Shown: piece after piece, positions 46,598-54,597 of the stretch
How the letters are laid out: each line of letters begins with the position of its first letter
How positions within the stretch are numbered: the stretch's first letter is position 1
Assembly (NCBI GenBank): GCA_022571295.1
Contig: JACZYA010000003.1
Location: 1-56,529, forward strand
From: Acidobacteriota bacterium
Lineage (GTDB): Bacteria > Acidobacteriota > Terriglobia > Acidiferrales > 2-02-FULL-67-57
Length of the DNA: 56,529 nt
Direction of reading: 5' to 3'
The notes under the pieces: model-generated
Database searches by the model: none
Seen by the model: the letters and a program-made list of their open reading frames with translations, nothing else
Told to the model about the DNA's origin: nothing
Program-made: the position numbers and the translations under genes

Positions 46598-47884
46598 TTA
46601 GCCCCGGCCCGGCGCTGCGATCCGGGCTTGCGAGTGGAGGAACTCGATAACCTTCTCGCTACGGATGGCACTTTCTATCCTATCCAGCCCCTGCTCCTTT
46701 GTCAAGCGGGCCCGGACGGCCTCCGGGGTTTGGTTTGAGCTTTGTGCCAGGCGCTCGATCTCGCTGGCAACCTCTTCTTCGGTGGACTGGAGGTTTTCCA
46801 CTTTCGCAATGCGCTCCAGCAGCAGGCCCAACTTCAGGTCGCGAATGGCCCCTTCGCGTTGATCGCGGCGTACTTTGGCCCAGTCCACCTGTACTTGTTG
46901 GGGGTCAATTCCCTGGGCCACCAGGGCACGCACACGGCGCTCCAGCCTCATATCTATTTGATGCTGGACCAGGGCTTCCGGTAGAGGGAATTCATGCCGG
47001 CTCAGCAGCTCATCCAGCAACCGCTGCTGGGTCAGTTCTTTCTCCTGACGGGCGGCGGCTTGCTGCATGTCCTGCCGCAGCTTCTGGGTCAGCTCCTGCA
47101 CTGTCTTGTAGTTTCCGACCTGCTGGGCAAACTCGTCGTCCAGCGCCGGTAACTGTTTCCGCCGCACCGCCTTCACCCGGGCGGTAAAAGCAACCGTCTG
47201 ACCTGCCAACCGGGCGTCGGGGTAGCCGTCGGGATAGGGGGCGTTGAATTGGCGTTCCTCTTCTGCGCGCACACCTTGCAGCCCCTGGCTAAAAGCCTCC
47301 ATCGTCCCTTCTTCGCCGAGGTGCACTTCTACTTCGTCCAGCACCAGCGGCTCGCGCTTTTCTTTTGCGTTGGTGACCACACCCACCAGTGACGCCACCA
47401 CCGTGTCGCCGTCTTCCGCCGGACGGTCTTCCACCGGCATGTAGGTGGCAGCTTGCTCGCGCAGCCGCTCCAACTCCTGCTCCACGTCCTGGTCGGTGAC
47501 TTCGACTTTCGCCGCCTCTACCGACAGGCCTTTGAACTCGCCCAGGGTAAACTCCGGCAGTACCTCGAAGCTGGCCTTGAAGCGCAGCGGCTTTGCCGGC
47601 TCAAACTGGAGCTCGGCAATCGACGGGTTGCCGACCGGATTGAGGTTGCCCTCTCGGAAGGCGTTTTGCAGCGAAGAGGGAATCAAAGAGTGCAGCACCT
47701 CGCTCTTGATATCGTCCCAGAAACGGCGCCGCACCAGCTCCGCCGGCGCTTTGCCCGGACGAAAGCCGGGGATGCGCGCCAGTCGGGTGAACTCGCGCGT
47801 AACCCGCTGCGTCTCTTTCTCCACCACCTCGGCGGGAATCTCAATTTCCAGTTCGCGCTGGCAAGTGTTTGTGTCCGGGGTCAT
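46598..47884 (-). CDS. tig: trigger factor chaperone
   Basis: A 428-residue ribosome-associated chaperone. The N-terminal ribosome-binding domain carries the signature PGFRPGKAP (G-F-R-x-G-x-x-P). The central PPIase domain (about 155-240) has VEDRPAEDGDTVVASLVG and ARLAGQTVAFTARVKAV. The C-terminal helical arms are complete and end near SEKVIEFLHSQARI. It helps fold nascent chains and heads the protein quality-control block. Confidence 0.95.
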   Translation of the reverse strand: MTPDTNTCQRELEIEIPAEVVEKETQRVTREFTRLARIPGFRPGKAPAELVRRRFWDDIKSEVLHSLIPSSLQNAFREGNLNPVGNPSIAELQFEPAKPLRFKASFEVLPEFTLGEFKGLSVEAAKVEVTDQDVEQELERLREQAATYMPVEDRPAEDGDTVVASLVGVVTNAKEKREPLVLDEVEVHLGEEGTMEAFSQGLQGVRAEEERQFNAPYPDGYPDARLAGQTVAFTARVKAVRRKQLPALDDEFAQQVGNYKTVQELTQKLRQDMQQAAARQEKELTQQRLLDELLSRHEFPLPEALVQHQIDMRLERRVRALVAQGIDPQQVQVDWAKVRRDQREGAIRDLKLGLLLERIAKVENLQSTEEEVASEIERLAQSSNQTPEAVRARLTKEQGLDRIESAIRSEKVIEFLHSQARIAAPGRG

Positions 47885-48540
47885 GGTCGAATGGGGGAAT
47901 CACTCTGAGTTTTCAGCCTAACAGACCGAAAGCTGTATTGCAATGCCGGCTCCTGTCTGTCGTTTTCCGCCTGCTGATCCGGGAGCCGCAAGCAGGCGCG
48001 CGCCACCCAGTTTTGGGGCTCCCGAAAAGATAGAGCAAGACGCTTTCCATTGATCGCGCCTGGCAGTCCTGGCGGGGAGAAATCTGCCGGTTTTTGGCCC
48101 GGCTGAGTTCTGGGCTGGCAGGGTGAGGAACCGCGGGGCGTACATTGGACGGCTCATCCACTCCCGCCGGTATGGAGGTAAAGGAGTTCGGAGCCGATAG
48201 AAAGAAACAGACACGGGTACGGGGTGTGCTTTTGAGACTCGGCTCTGCTGTTCGCACAGGAGCTGCCCTACCCCTCGGGTGCTTTCCCGTGCCGGCAAGT
48301 GAGCCGGGAGGCTCAGCTGGCCCGGCCCTGATTTGTGCAAAGGGCAAGGTTTTGCGACATGCAGCGCAAACGGCTGCACAGAAAGGGAGTTGCGGACGCA
48401 GCCAGCTTAGTGCTAGCTGCACAGGGTGAGAGGATTTTAATCTTACGCTAATTGAGAATTCAGGAACGCAAGCTACAAAGGGTAGTCAAGATGAGCGAGA
48501 CACGCACAGTCAGCAGGGCGAACACGACGGGGGTGAACCC
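47885..48540. other. 656-bp gap between tig and a small ORF
   Basis: The left end holds a likely tig promoter. The rest has no gene I can support: an open frame at 48145-48429 lacks an ATG and any recognisable feature. No tRNA, riboswitch or CRISPR-like repeat is seen. Both flanking genes are transcribed outward, so a small RNA is possible but unproven. Confidence 0.5.
47915..47943 (-). promoter_or_regulatory. promoter candidate for tig-clpP-clpX
   Basis: On the minus strand TTGCAA (47938-47943) and TAGGCT (47915-47920) are spaced by 17 bp, about 30 bp before the tig ATG. Confidence 0.4.
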
Positions 48541-48828
48541 ATGACCCGAGCCTGTACGTGTGGCGCAATCCTGGGCGAAAAATGCCGCCGGTGTGGCGCT
48601 CGGGCGGTTCCGGTGGGAAATCCTCCCGATGGGATCGGTCAGTTGTTTCGTTGCTCGGGAGAGTGCTTGTACTACTTCCGCGCGGGCGACGGCGGAGTGA
48701 CCCGCGGCCTGTGCCCGCCCTGCCTGGAGCACGAGGAAGCCGCCTTGATCACAATGGTGAGCAGGAGAGGTTTGCCGACAGGGCACGCGGCAGAATCGCT
48801 TTCCCTGGCTACTGCGAACTTTACCTAG
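48541..48828 (+). CDS. small Cys-rich zinc-ribbon-like protein, hypothetical
   Basis: A 95-residue ORF with eight Cys in pairs: CTCG near residue 5, CRRCG near 15, CSGEC near 38 and CPPC near 58. This spacing fits one or two zinc ribbons. GGGGGTG lies 6-7 nt before the ATG. The C-terminal 30 residues are unstructured. It resembles small zinc-finger proteins of unknown role; no homologue is known to me. It is isolated between two non-coding gaps, so it could be a spurious frame, but the Cys pattern argues for a real gene. Confidence 0.5.
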   Translation: MTRACTCGAILGEKCRRCGARAVPVGNPPDGIGQLFRCSGECLYYFRAGDGGVTRGLCPPCLEHEEAALITMVSRRGLPTGHAAESLSLATANFT

Positions 48829-48984
48829 AAGAATCCTTTCTTTCTCCTCTGCTAGTTCTCCTGAAAATATTCCAGTGAGCCAGCGTGTCGCAGCGCGGTT
48901 CTGGTCGCTACCCCACCCGTCTCCCGGGAAGGCGTAGAATCCACCCTGATCCCATTCGGTCCATCACGCAGACTCGAGGGTGTA

Positions 48985-49539
48985 CTACTTTTTCGCGCTT
49001 GCTTTTGGTGCCGGGGAACGAATGCGGAAGGTAGGAGTCGAAGTCCAGTGCATTTTCTTGCCGTAGTGTTGCCTGATTTGCTCTAGGTCAAGCTTGAGGA
49101 ATTCGCTCGCGTCTCCGATGTCTTTGGTTCGCCAGTAGGACACGTGGACTTTGAACTTCGACGGTTGGGCAAAGCTCACGCGGAAGACAACCGAGTCGCC
49201 CGGCTCCAAGGCGGCGGCGCGGAAACGGGCGCGGCCGTGGGTGGAATACACCCATCGGTCAGCGCGAAAAAAGAACTTCCGGCGGCGACGCTCGTAGATG
49301 GGCAGGCCGGGCAGCCGGCGTTTCTGCGCGGTGCGGGCGCCGCGTCGGCGGACTTCGGTGAGGAAGTAAATGGGCGTATCGCCCCGATTGACAAGGCGCA
49401 CTTGGATGGGCTGATCAAGTGCATAGGCGCGGCTGTTTTCAACCAGCTCCAGACGAGCCGGGCCGCGCGTGAAAGGCCAAGCGACAGCGGCCACCAGCAA
49501 GACCGCCGAGAAGCAGACGTTGGCAACCCGAGGGCGCAC
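48985..49539 (-). CDS. secreted hypothetical protein, beta-sandwich-like
   Basis: A 184-residue protein starting at GTG 49539. Residues 1-25 form a signal peptide (VCFSAVLLVAAVAWPF). The mature part has alternating strands with LDQPIQVRLVNRGDTPIYFL and LEPGDSVVFRVSF, a pattern seen in Ig-like or intracellular-protease-inhibitor-like folds. Many basic residues occur (RRRRKFFFRADR). No catalytic motif is seen and no specific family is recognised. It stands alone. Confidence 0.65.
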   Translation of the reverse strand: MRPRVANVCFSAVLLVAAVAWPFTRGPARLELVENSRAYALDQPIQVRLVNRGDTPIYFLTEVRRRGARTAQKRRLPGLPIYERRRRKFFFRADRWVYSTHGRARFRAAALEPGDSVVFRVSFAQPSKFKVHVSYWRTKDIGDASEFLKLDLEQIRQHYGKKMHWTSTPTFRIRSPAPKASAKK

Positions 49540-49745
49540 GGGGGCATTCTAGCATCGCGCCTGCGGGCTGTGCACAAGAAAGAAGAGTAGGTGCGCAGTA
49601 GGCGGGAAACCGAATGTACAAGAGGCTGGTTGAGGACTCGAAGTTAGCAAAGCGGTCGTAGCGACAACTCTTGCGAACCTGCTCAAGCGCCTGCCGAACC
49701 TGCCCTAGTTGGCATATAATCAAAAGCCCCGGCCTAGGGTTCGTG

Positions 49746-49832
49746 GCGGAAGTGGCGGAACTGGTATACGCGCAGGACTTAGAATCCTGTGGCCGCAAGG
49801 CCGTGTGGGTTCGACTCCCACCTTCCGCACCA
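49746..49832 (+). tRNA. tRNA-Leu (anticodon UAG)
   Basis: An 87-nt tRNA with acceptor stem GCGGAAG/CTTCCGC, discriminator A and encoded CCA. The anticodon arm CAGGA-CTTAGAA-TCCTG gives anticodon TAG, reading CUN codons. The long variable arm (GGCC-GCAA-GGCC) is the class II feature of Leu, Ser and Tyr tRNAs. The T-arm is GTGGG-TTCGACT-CCCAC. Its last 18 nt are repeated 383 bp downstream. Confidence 0.96.
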
Positions 49833-49883
49833 AAATTTCCGTAGGAAATTTTGCCCTGAGCGAGCGCAGCGAGTCGAAGGGCC
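49815..49883 (+). repeat. direct repeat copy 1 (left end, includes tRNA 3' end)
   Basis: This 69-bp unit matches 50198-50266 at 66 of 69 bases. It comprises the last 18 nt of tRNA-Leu, a hairpin AAAATTTCC-GTA-GGAAATTTT (49832-49852) and a second palindromic module GCCCT...AGGGC (49853-49882) containing GAGCGAGCGCAGCGAG. Confidence 0.92.
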
Positions 49884-50182
49884 ATCTTCCTCCCGGTTGG
49901 TGTTGTTATCTTTTGCTTTGCGCTGATCGCAGTTACTACTGCGGAATTACCAGCAATCTTGGCCAGCGTCTTCGGGACCACGCCTCCGGCAGGGGTTCCG
50001 GCTACACCAAGGGTATCAAGCCCGTTGCATTACTCTGGTACGAATGTCACGAGGATCGCTCCTCTGCCGCCAGGCGGGAACGACAATTGAAGAAGTGGAG
50101 CCACGCCAAGAAAAAAGCGCTAGTGGAAGGATGCTTACGGTTTAAGAGTGCGAATACTCGTTTGTGGCTTTCCCTCGACTAG
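49856..50182 (+). CDS. GIY-YIG endonuclease of a tRNA-linked element
   Basis: A small protein of the UvrC-like GIY-YIG superfamily (YhbQ-like group). The fold begins at CCYLLLCADRSYYCGIT, followed by the Arg/His segment LGQRLRDHASG, the Tyr-containing GYTKG, and the Glu-bearing helix RRERQLKKW. These match the catalytic Tyr, Arg, His and Glu of the family. No ATG, GTG or TTG lies in frame at the expected start: the frame is open back through the repeat into the tRNA. The listed start is a CTG at 49856 inside the palindrome; TTG 49913 would cut the first strand. The gene fills the space between the direct repeats. Confidence 0.75.
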   Translation: MSERSESKGHLPPGWCCYLLLCADRSYYCGITSNLGQRLRDHASGRGSGYTKGIKPVALLWYECHEDRSSAARRERQLKKWSHAKKKALVEGCLRFKSANTRLWLSLD

Positions 50183-50197
50183 GCTCGGGACAAGCTC

Positions 50198-50266
50198 CTC
50201 CCACCTTCCGCACCAAAATCTCCGCAGGAGATTTTGCCCTGAGCGAGCGCAGCGAGTCGAAGGGCC
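50198..50266 (+). repeat. direct repeat copy 2 (right end, partial tRNA 3' end)
   Basis: Second copy of the 69-bp unit. It begins with the 18-nt tRNA-Leu 3' end including CCA but lacks the rest of the tRNA. The hairpin is AAAATCTCC-GCA-GGAGATTTT: two of the three differences from copy 1 are a paired T-A to C-G exchange, the third is in the loop. Confidence 0.92.
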
Positions 50267-50306
50267 TCCTACGGGCGACGGGGTTAGGTTCCTGCTGCGT
50301 TCATTG

Positions 50307-51191
50307 CTATTGCGGGGAGTGCGCGGTGAGGGCCGCTTCCCAGCCCAGGATGGCTTTCTTGCGCGCCGGGCCCAGGCCGTAGTTCCCGCTCTGGCCGGAT
50401 TTTCGGATCACCCGGTGGCAGGGAATCAGGAAAGGAATCGGGTTCTGGCCCACGGCATTGCCGACCGCGCGCGCGGCCAGCGGCATCCCGATGTGGCGGG
50501 CAATGTCCTGGTAGGTCACCACCGAGCCTGCCGGGATACGCAGCAGGGCTTCCCAGACTTTGAGTTGGAAGTTGGTTCCCTGAAAGAACAGGTGCAGCGG
50601 GGCCGGCTTTGCCTTCCCGAACGGAGCGAAGACTCGGCGCACCAGCGCGCGCGTACCGTTCGAGTCTTCTGTGAAGCGCGCGCGCTTCCAGCTTTTCTTC
50701 AGCGCAGCCAGCATGCGCTTGCGCCCCGAAACCGGACCGAGCGAAAGACCGCAAACCCCGCGCTCGGTGACGGCCAGCAGGCACTCCCCGAACGGGCTGG
50801 GGTGGAAGCCGTAGGTGATGCTCAAGCCGGTGCCCTTGTTCTTGAACTCGCCCGGCGTGACCGCTTCGCAGGCAACAAAGAGGTCGTGCAGGCGGCCCGG
50901 GCTGGAGAGTCCGGCTTCGTAGGTAACATCCAGTACGCTGCGCGATTCCGCCAGCAGTTGCTTGGCATATTCCTTGGTGAGGAATTGCAAAAACCGCTTG
51001 GGGCTGATGCCCACCCAGCGCGCGAACAGGCGCTGGAAGTGGAACTCGCTCACCCCGACGCTGCCGGCAATTTCCTTCAAGCTGGGCTGCTGCGGGAAAT
51101 TCTTTTCCAGGAAAAGGATGGCTTGCTCCACTCGCCGGTAGTCCGCCGCCGACTGCGCGTATCCGTTTGAGGCCATCTGGCTGCCCTCCAT
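50307..51191 (-). CDS. Ada-like AraC-type methylated-DNA-cysteine methyltransferase
   Basis: A 294-residue two-domain protein. Residues about 20-110 are an AraC-type HTH (LKEIAGSVGVSEFHFQRLF). The rest is an O6-alkylguanine-DNA methyltransferase with the acceptor Cys in IPCHRVI and the preceding GSVVTYQDIARHIG. The N-terminal zinc methyl-phosphotriester domain of E. coli Ada is missing. It repairs O6-methylguanine and may regulate its own expression. The ATG at 51191 follows GAAGGA; an ATG 15 bp downstream has GGAGG and is an alternative. Confidence 0.92.
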   Translation of the reverse strand: MEGSQMASNGYAQSAADYRRVEQAILFLEKNFPQQPSLKEIAGSVGVSEFHFQRLFARWVGISPKRFLQFLTKEYAKQLLAESRSVLDVTYEAGLSSPGRLHDLFVACEAVTPGEFKNKGTGLSITYGFHPSPFGECLLAVTERGVCGLSLGPVSGRKRMLAALKKSWKRARFTEDSNGTRALVRRVFAPFGKAKPAPLHLFFQGTNFQLKVWEALLRIPAGSVVTYQDIARHIGMPLAARAVGNAVGQNPIPFLIPCHRVIRKSGQSGNYGLGPARKKAILGWEAALTAHSPQ

Positions 51192-51296
51192 GCTTCGTCC
51201 TTCAGCATAGATGCTCCCGGTGGGCACGACCACCCGAATCTTGCGCTTTTTGGCCTTTTTATTTCACGGCAGGCGGCTGGCACGGGGCGTCTTTCT

Positions 51297-52583
51297 CTAA
51301 CGCAGCTCGGTGCCTTTGGTTTCTGGCAGCAGCGTCGCCAACCCGCCCGCCAGCAAGAAAGCAACTGAGGTCAGCAGGAAGGAACTGCCGATGCCGTAGC
51401 GCTCGGCCAGAATGCCCACCAGCAGAGGCGCCAGGGCGCTGAAGCCGCGCCCGAAGTTGTAGGTCAGTCCCACTGCGGTCGCGCGGATTTCAGTGGGAAA
51501 CATCTCGTTGGCAATGGTCGCGAACCCGGTGAAGTGTCCCGAGCCGAAAAAGCCCACCAGCATCCCCACCAGCAAAATCATCACCGGCGATTCCAGCCAG
51601 ACGAAAAGCGGAACCAGCAGGCCGGCCATCACCACGTAAACGATATAGACTTTGCGGCGACCGACGGCATCCGCGACGTATCCGTAGACGGGATGGGACA
51701 GCCACTTTCCGACCCCCATCAAGAGCAGCCACCCGGTGGTCTGCATGATGTCCATCCCGCGCCCTCCTTCTTCCACCGGAAGGATCAGGTAGGCTGGAAT
51801 CCAGGTGAACAATCCCCAGTAGCCGAACATGGCGGCTGAGCTGGTGGCGCTGGCAATGATCACGTTACGCCGAATGTCTGGTTGCCAGAGCCGACGCAGA
51901 GGTACGTGCGCTTGCTTCTCGGTTCTTGCCTTCCGGTGCTCCCTCCAAATGGCGGGTTCTTTAACGCCGGAGCGAATCCAAAGGACCAGCAGCGCGGGCA
52001 GCACACCTACGAGAAAAACCGCACGCCAGGCAGGTAGCTCAACGCCTTGTCCCAGCGTAAGAGTTCCCCAACCGAGGAACAGCCCCGCCACCAGTGCCGC
52101 CAGCCCTTCCCCGATGGGCCAGTTGGCCTGCATCAACGCCAGCGCTTTGGCCCGGTGCTGGGGCCGCCAGGTTTCTGCCACCAGCGCAGCACCCGCGGTC
52201 CATTCGCCGCCCATCCCCAAGCCCAGGATGAGGCGGAAGAATCCGAGCTGGAGGATTGACTGCGAGAACGCGCAGGCGCCGCTGGCCAGGGAATAAATGA
52301 GAATGCTGACCATGAGTGCGCGGGCGCGGCCGAAGCGGTCGGCGAAAAAGCCGAAGAACGCTCCTCCCACGGCAGAGGAAAGCAAGGTCAACCCTTGCAG
52401 CAAGCCGGCGGTGGCCTTGTCCATGCCGAAGTGCAGCATCAGATGGGCGAGCACCATCGCGTAAAGCATGACGTCGAAGGCGTCCAGCATCCAGCCCAGC
52501 CCGCCCGCCACCAGAGCTTTGCGCTCGTCGGCGGTGGCGTGGCGGAGCCAGCCCAGCACTCCGGATGGTTGGTGGGTACTCAT
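51297..52583 (-). CDS. MFS transporter, sugar/acid symporter-like
   Basis: A 428-residue protein with 12 predicted helices. The signature between helices 2 and 3 is GFFADRFGRARAL, and the second half repeats it as GYVADAVGRRKVY. GGEWTAGAALVAETW in helix 5 is typical of the metabolite:H+ symporter group (aromatic acid, sialate or shikimate-type carriers). Substrate is not predictable. A TATAAA element lies about 30 bp upstream on the minus strand, with a poor -35. It is separated from the DUF547 gene by 94 bp. Confidence 0.9.
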   Translation of the reverse strand: MSTHQPSGVLGWLRHATADERKALVAGGLGWMLDAFDVMLYAMVLAHLMLHFGMDKATAGLLQGLTLLSSAVGGAFFGFFADRFGRARALMVSILIYSLASGACAFSQSILQLGFFRLILGLGMGGEWTAGAALVAETWRPQHRAKALALMQANWPIGEGLAALVAGLFLGWGTLTLGQGVELPAWRAVFLVGVLPALLVLWIRSGVKEPAIWREHRKARTEKQAHVPLRRLWQPDIRRNVIIASATSSAAMFGYWGLFTWIPAYLILPVEEGGRGMDIMQTTGWLLLMGVGKWLSHPVYGYVADAVGRRKVYIVYVVMAGLLVPLFVWLESPVMILLVGMLVGFFGSGHFTGFATIANEMFPTEIRATAVGLTYNFGRGFSALAPLLVGILAERYGIGSSFLLTSVAFLLAGGLATLLPETKGTELR

Positions 52584-52677
52584 TGGTGGATGGCGGTTTT
52601 ATACCCCAGACGCACAGGCGGGGAAAGTCTTGTTTTCGATTTGACCGTGCCAGGAGCGCGGCTTGGTGTGTCAGAGG

Positions 52678-53526
52678 CTACTTCTTGCGCGGGGAAGCGT
52701 CGTTGAGCGACCAGTCGTAACGGTAGAACTCCACCCGGGGCGATTGTTCGCGGACGCGCCGGGCCTCGTCTTCGGGCAAGTAGCGGGCTACGTAGTCGGC
52801 CAGTTTGGGGTTCGTCGCGCCCTCCCGCTGCAACTGCTGGATAAAGTCTTCCCCGTACCAGTCGAAGATTTTAGAGAGGAAGAGGACGTCGCCTCGCATC
52901 CAAACGTTTTCCTGCTGGCGGATGAACCGGCGGGCGGCGTCGTCCAGTTGCTGGTCGAGGGTTTCGGGTTGGAACGGCTCATTGCGCAGCACAGGACAAC
53001 TGGTGGAGGCGCAGTTGACCGCAAAATGGATGCGCGGCTCGGCGTAGCGCTTGCGCAGGATGCCGTGCTCGATGTCGTCTAGGCTATATTTCTTTCCGCC
53101 CGCCCAATGTTTGGCGCGCTTGAAGAAGGTGAGCCCAAAGCCGAATTTGAAAGCCCGCACGCTCCCCACGGGATAGCCGTTCAGTACGCCTTTGAGCACG
53201 AAGGCGTTGTAGGCGTTGACCCAGTAGGCAATCTGGGCTTCCGGGGTGGGGAAAAGTTCTGGGCGGTTTTCCGGGCTGACGGCGGCAAGCAGGTTCAGAA
53301 ATTCGTTCAGGCTGGCGGGGTCTTGCTTGAGGGCGGCGTAGCGGACGCGGCCGTCGCCGGTGACAAACTGCTCCAGCACTCGGGCGTAGGCGCCGGTATC
53401 GAAGCGGTTGTTCTGCGCGGGCAGCTTAGGCACGGCGGCCCCCAGCAGGGCAGCCATCAGGAGCAGGCTGAGGGCGAGTTGGGGGCGGGCGAGTTTCCGC
53501 TTGACAAACTTGCGTCCCGATGCCAT
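52678..53526 (-). CDS. secreted DUF547 protein
   Basis: A 282-residue protein. The ATG at 53526 gives a basic start and a signal peptide (LALSLLLMAALLGAAVP) ending near LPAQ; longer frames would overlap the divergent gene. The mature part is a DUF547 domain with QIAYWVNAYNAFVLKGVL, FFKRAKHWAGGKKYSLDDIEH split by a short loop, and the conserved HFAVNCASTSCPVLR (Cys and His suited to a catalytic site). The family's function is not known to me. It is exported to the periplasm. Confidence 0.88.
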   Translation of the reverse strand: MASGRKFVKRKLARPQLALSLLLMAALLGAAVPKLPAQNNRFDTGAYARVLEQFVTGDGRVRYAALKQDPASLNEFLNLLAAVSPENRPELFPTPEAQIAYWVNAYNAFVLKGVLNGYPVGSVRAFKFGFGLTFFKRAKHWAGGKKYSLDDIEHGILRKRYAEPRIHFAVNCASTSCPVLRNEPFQPETLDQQLDDAARRFIRQQENVWMRGDVLFLSKIFDWYGEDFIQQLQREGATNPKLADYVARYLPEDEARRVREQSPRVEFYRYDWSLNDASPRKK

Positions 53527-53584
53527 TTGTATGAGCTTTTTCGCCTGCTGTAGGGGCGGATAGAAGGTGGTGGCTTCAGGGCTC

Positions 53585-54544
53585 ATGGGTAACAAGGTTC
53601 GCATCTGTTTTCACAACCGCTGCTTTGACGGCGCTTCTTCGGCGGCGGTCTTTTCGCGTTTCTACCGCGAGTGCATCAACTCGCAGGCGGAACTCCACTA
53701 TACGGGGCTGACGCACCGTCCCGCCGGTTTATTTGATGAGGTTCCCTTCGACGGGGATGAAAATATTATTGTGGACTTCAAGTATTCCAGCTCACCCCGG
53801 CTGACCTGGTGGTTCGACCACCACCAGAGCGCTTTCTTGACGCCTGAGGATGAGGAGCACTTCCGGCGCGACACCGGCAAGCAGAAATTCTACGACCCCA
53901 CCTACAAGTCCTGCACCAAGTTCTTGACCACGGTGGCCCGCGAGCGCTTCGGCTTCCACCCTGAGCCGCTGGCGGAGTTGATCCACTGGGCCGACATCAT
54001 TGACGGCGCGCAGTACGAGACCCCGGAGGTGGCGGTGAAGATGAACGTGCCCGCCACCCAGATTGGTCTGGTGATTGAAGCCTCTTCCGACGAAGGGATG
54101 ACCACTCGGCTCATCCCCCACCTGGCCAGCAAGCCGTTGGCGGAAATCGCCCGGTTGGATTTCATCGCCGATAACTTCCAGCCCTTGTATCAGCTCCACC
54201 AGAAGTCAATGGAGATTCTGCGCCAGGAGTGCCAGTTTGAGCGGGGCGTGGTGTACTACGACCTGACCGGCCATGACCTGGAAGGCTTCAACAAGTTTAT
54301 TCCCTACTACCAATATCCCGATTGCATTTTCAGCGTCAGCATCAGCGCCTCGCCCCAGCGCATCAAGGTCGGGGTGGGCTCCAATCCCTGGCATGATCTG
54401 AAGGACGGCAAGAACCTGGCCGAAATCTGCGAGCGCTACGGGGGCGGCGGCCATGCGCGTGTGGCCGCCATTTCTTTTGATCCCAATGACCTGGAAAAGG
54501 CCCGGCAGGCCGCTCGCGAGATTACCGAAGAACTCCGGCGCTAA
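53585..54544 (+). CDS. DHH-family phosphoesterase
   Basis: A 319-residue protein with N-terminal HNRCFDGAS (10-18), a variant of the DHxxDG motif, then VDFKYS and the DHH triad in FDHHQS. The DHHA1 C-terminal domain carries YGGGGHARVAAIS. Related enzymes hydrolyse cyclic dinucleotides, pApA/nanoRNA or polyphosphate; the type cannot be set from sequence alone. The ATG at 53585 is used; an in-frame upstream codon adds six residues. It is divergent from the DUF547 gene. Confidence 0.87.
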   Translation: MGNKVRICFHNRCFDGASSAAVFSRFYRECINSQAELHYTGLTHRPAGLFDEVPFDGDENIIVDFKYSSSPRLTWWFDHHQSAFLTPEDEEHFRRDTGKQKFYDPTYKSCTKFLTTVARERFGFHPEPLAELIHWADIIDGAQYETPEVAVKMNVPATQIGLVIEASSDEGMTTRLIPHLASKPLAEIARLDFIADNFQPLYQLHQKSMEILRQECQFERGVVYYDLTGHDLEGFNKFIPYYQYPDCIFSVSISASPQRIKVGVGSNPWHDLKDGKNLAEICERYGGGGHARVAAISFDPNDLEKARQAAREITEELRR

Positions 54545-54597
54545 CGCCGAACCCCCAACCCCCCCAAGCGGAACTGTTTTTCAGGTAAACGGAGGAG

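Noticed and set aside
48145-48429. 94-residue open frame between tig and the Cys-rich gene
   Set aside because: Starts at TTG without a ribosome site and has low-complexity content; probably chance in GC-rich DNA.
49439-49981. 180-residue minus-strand ORF across the tRNA and GIY-YIG start
   Set aside because: It is antisense to a tRNA and to a recognisable nuclease fold.
50267-50310. Remnant of a second GIY-YIG gene after the right repeat
   Set aside because: Similarity to the first copy after the repeat is only moderate and could be chance.
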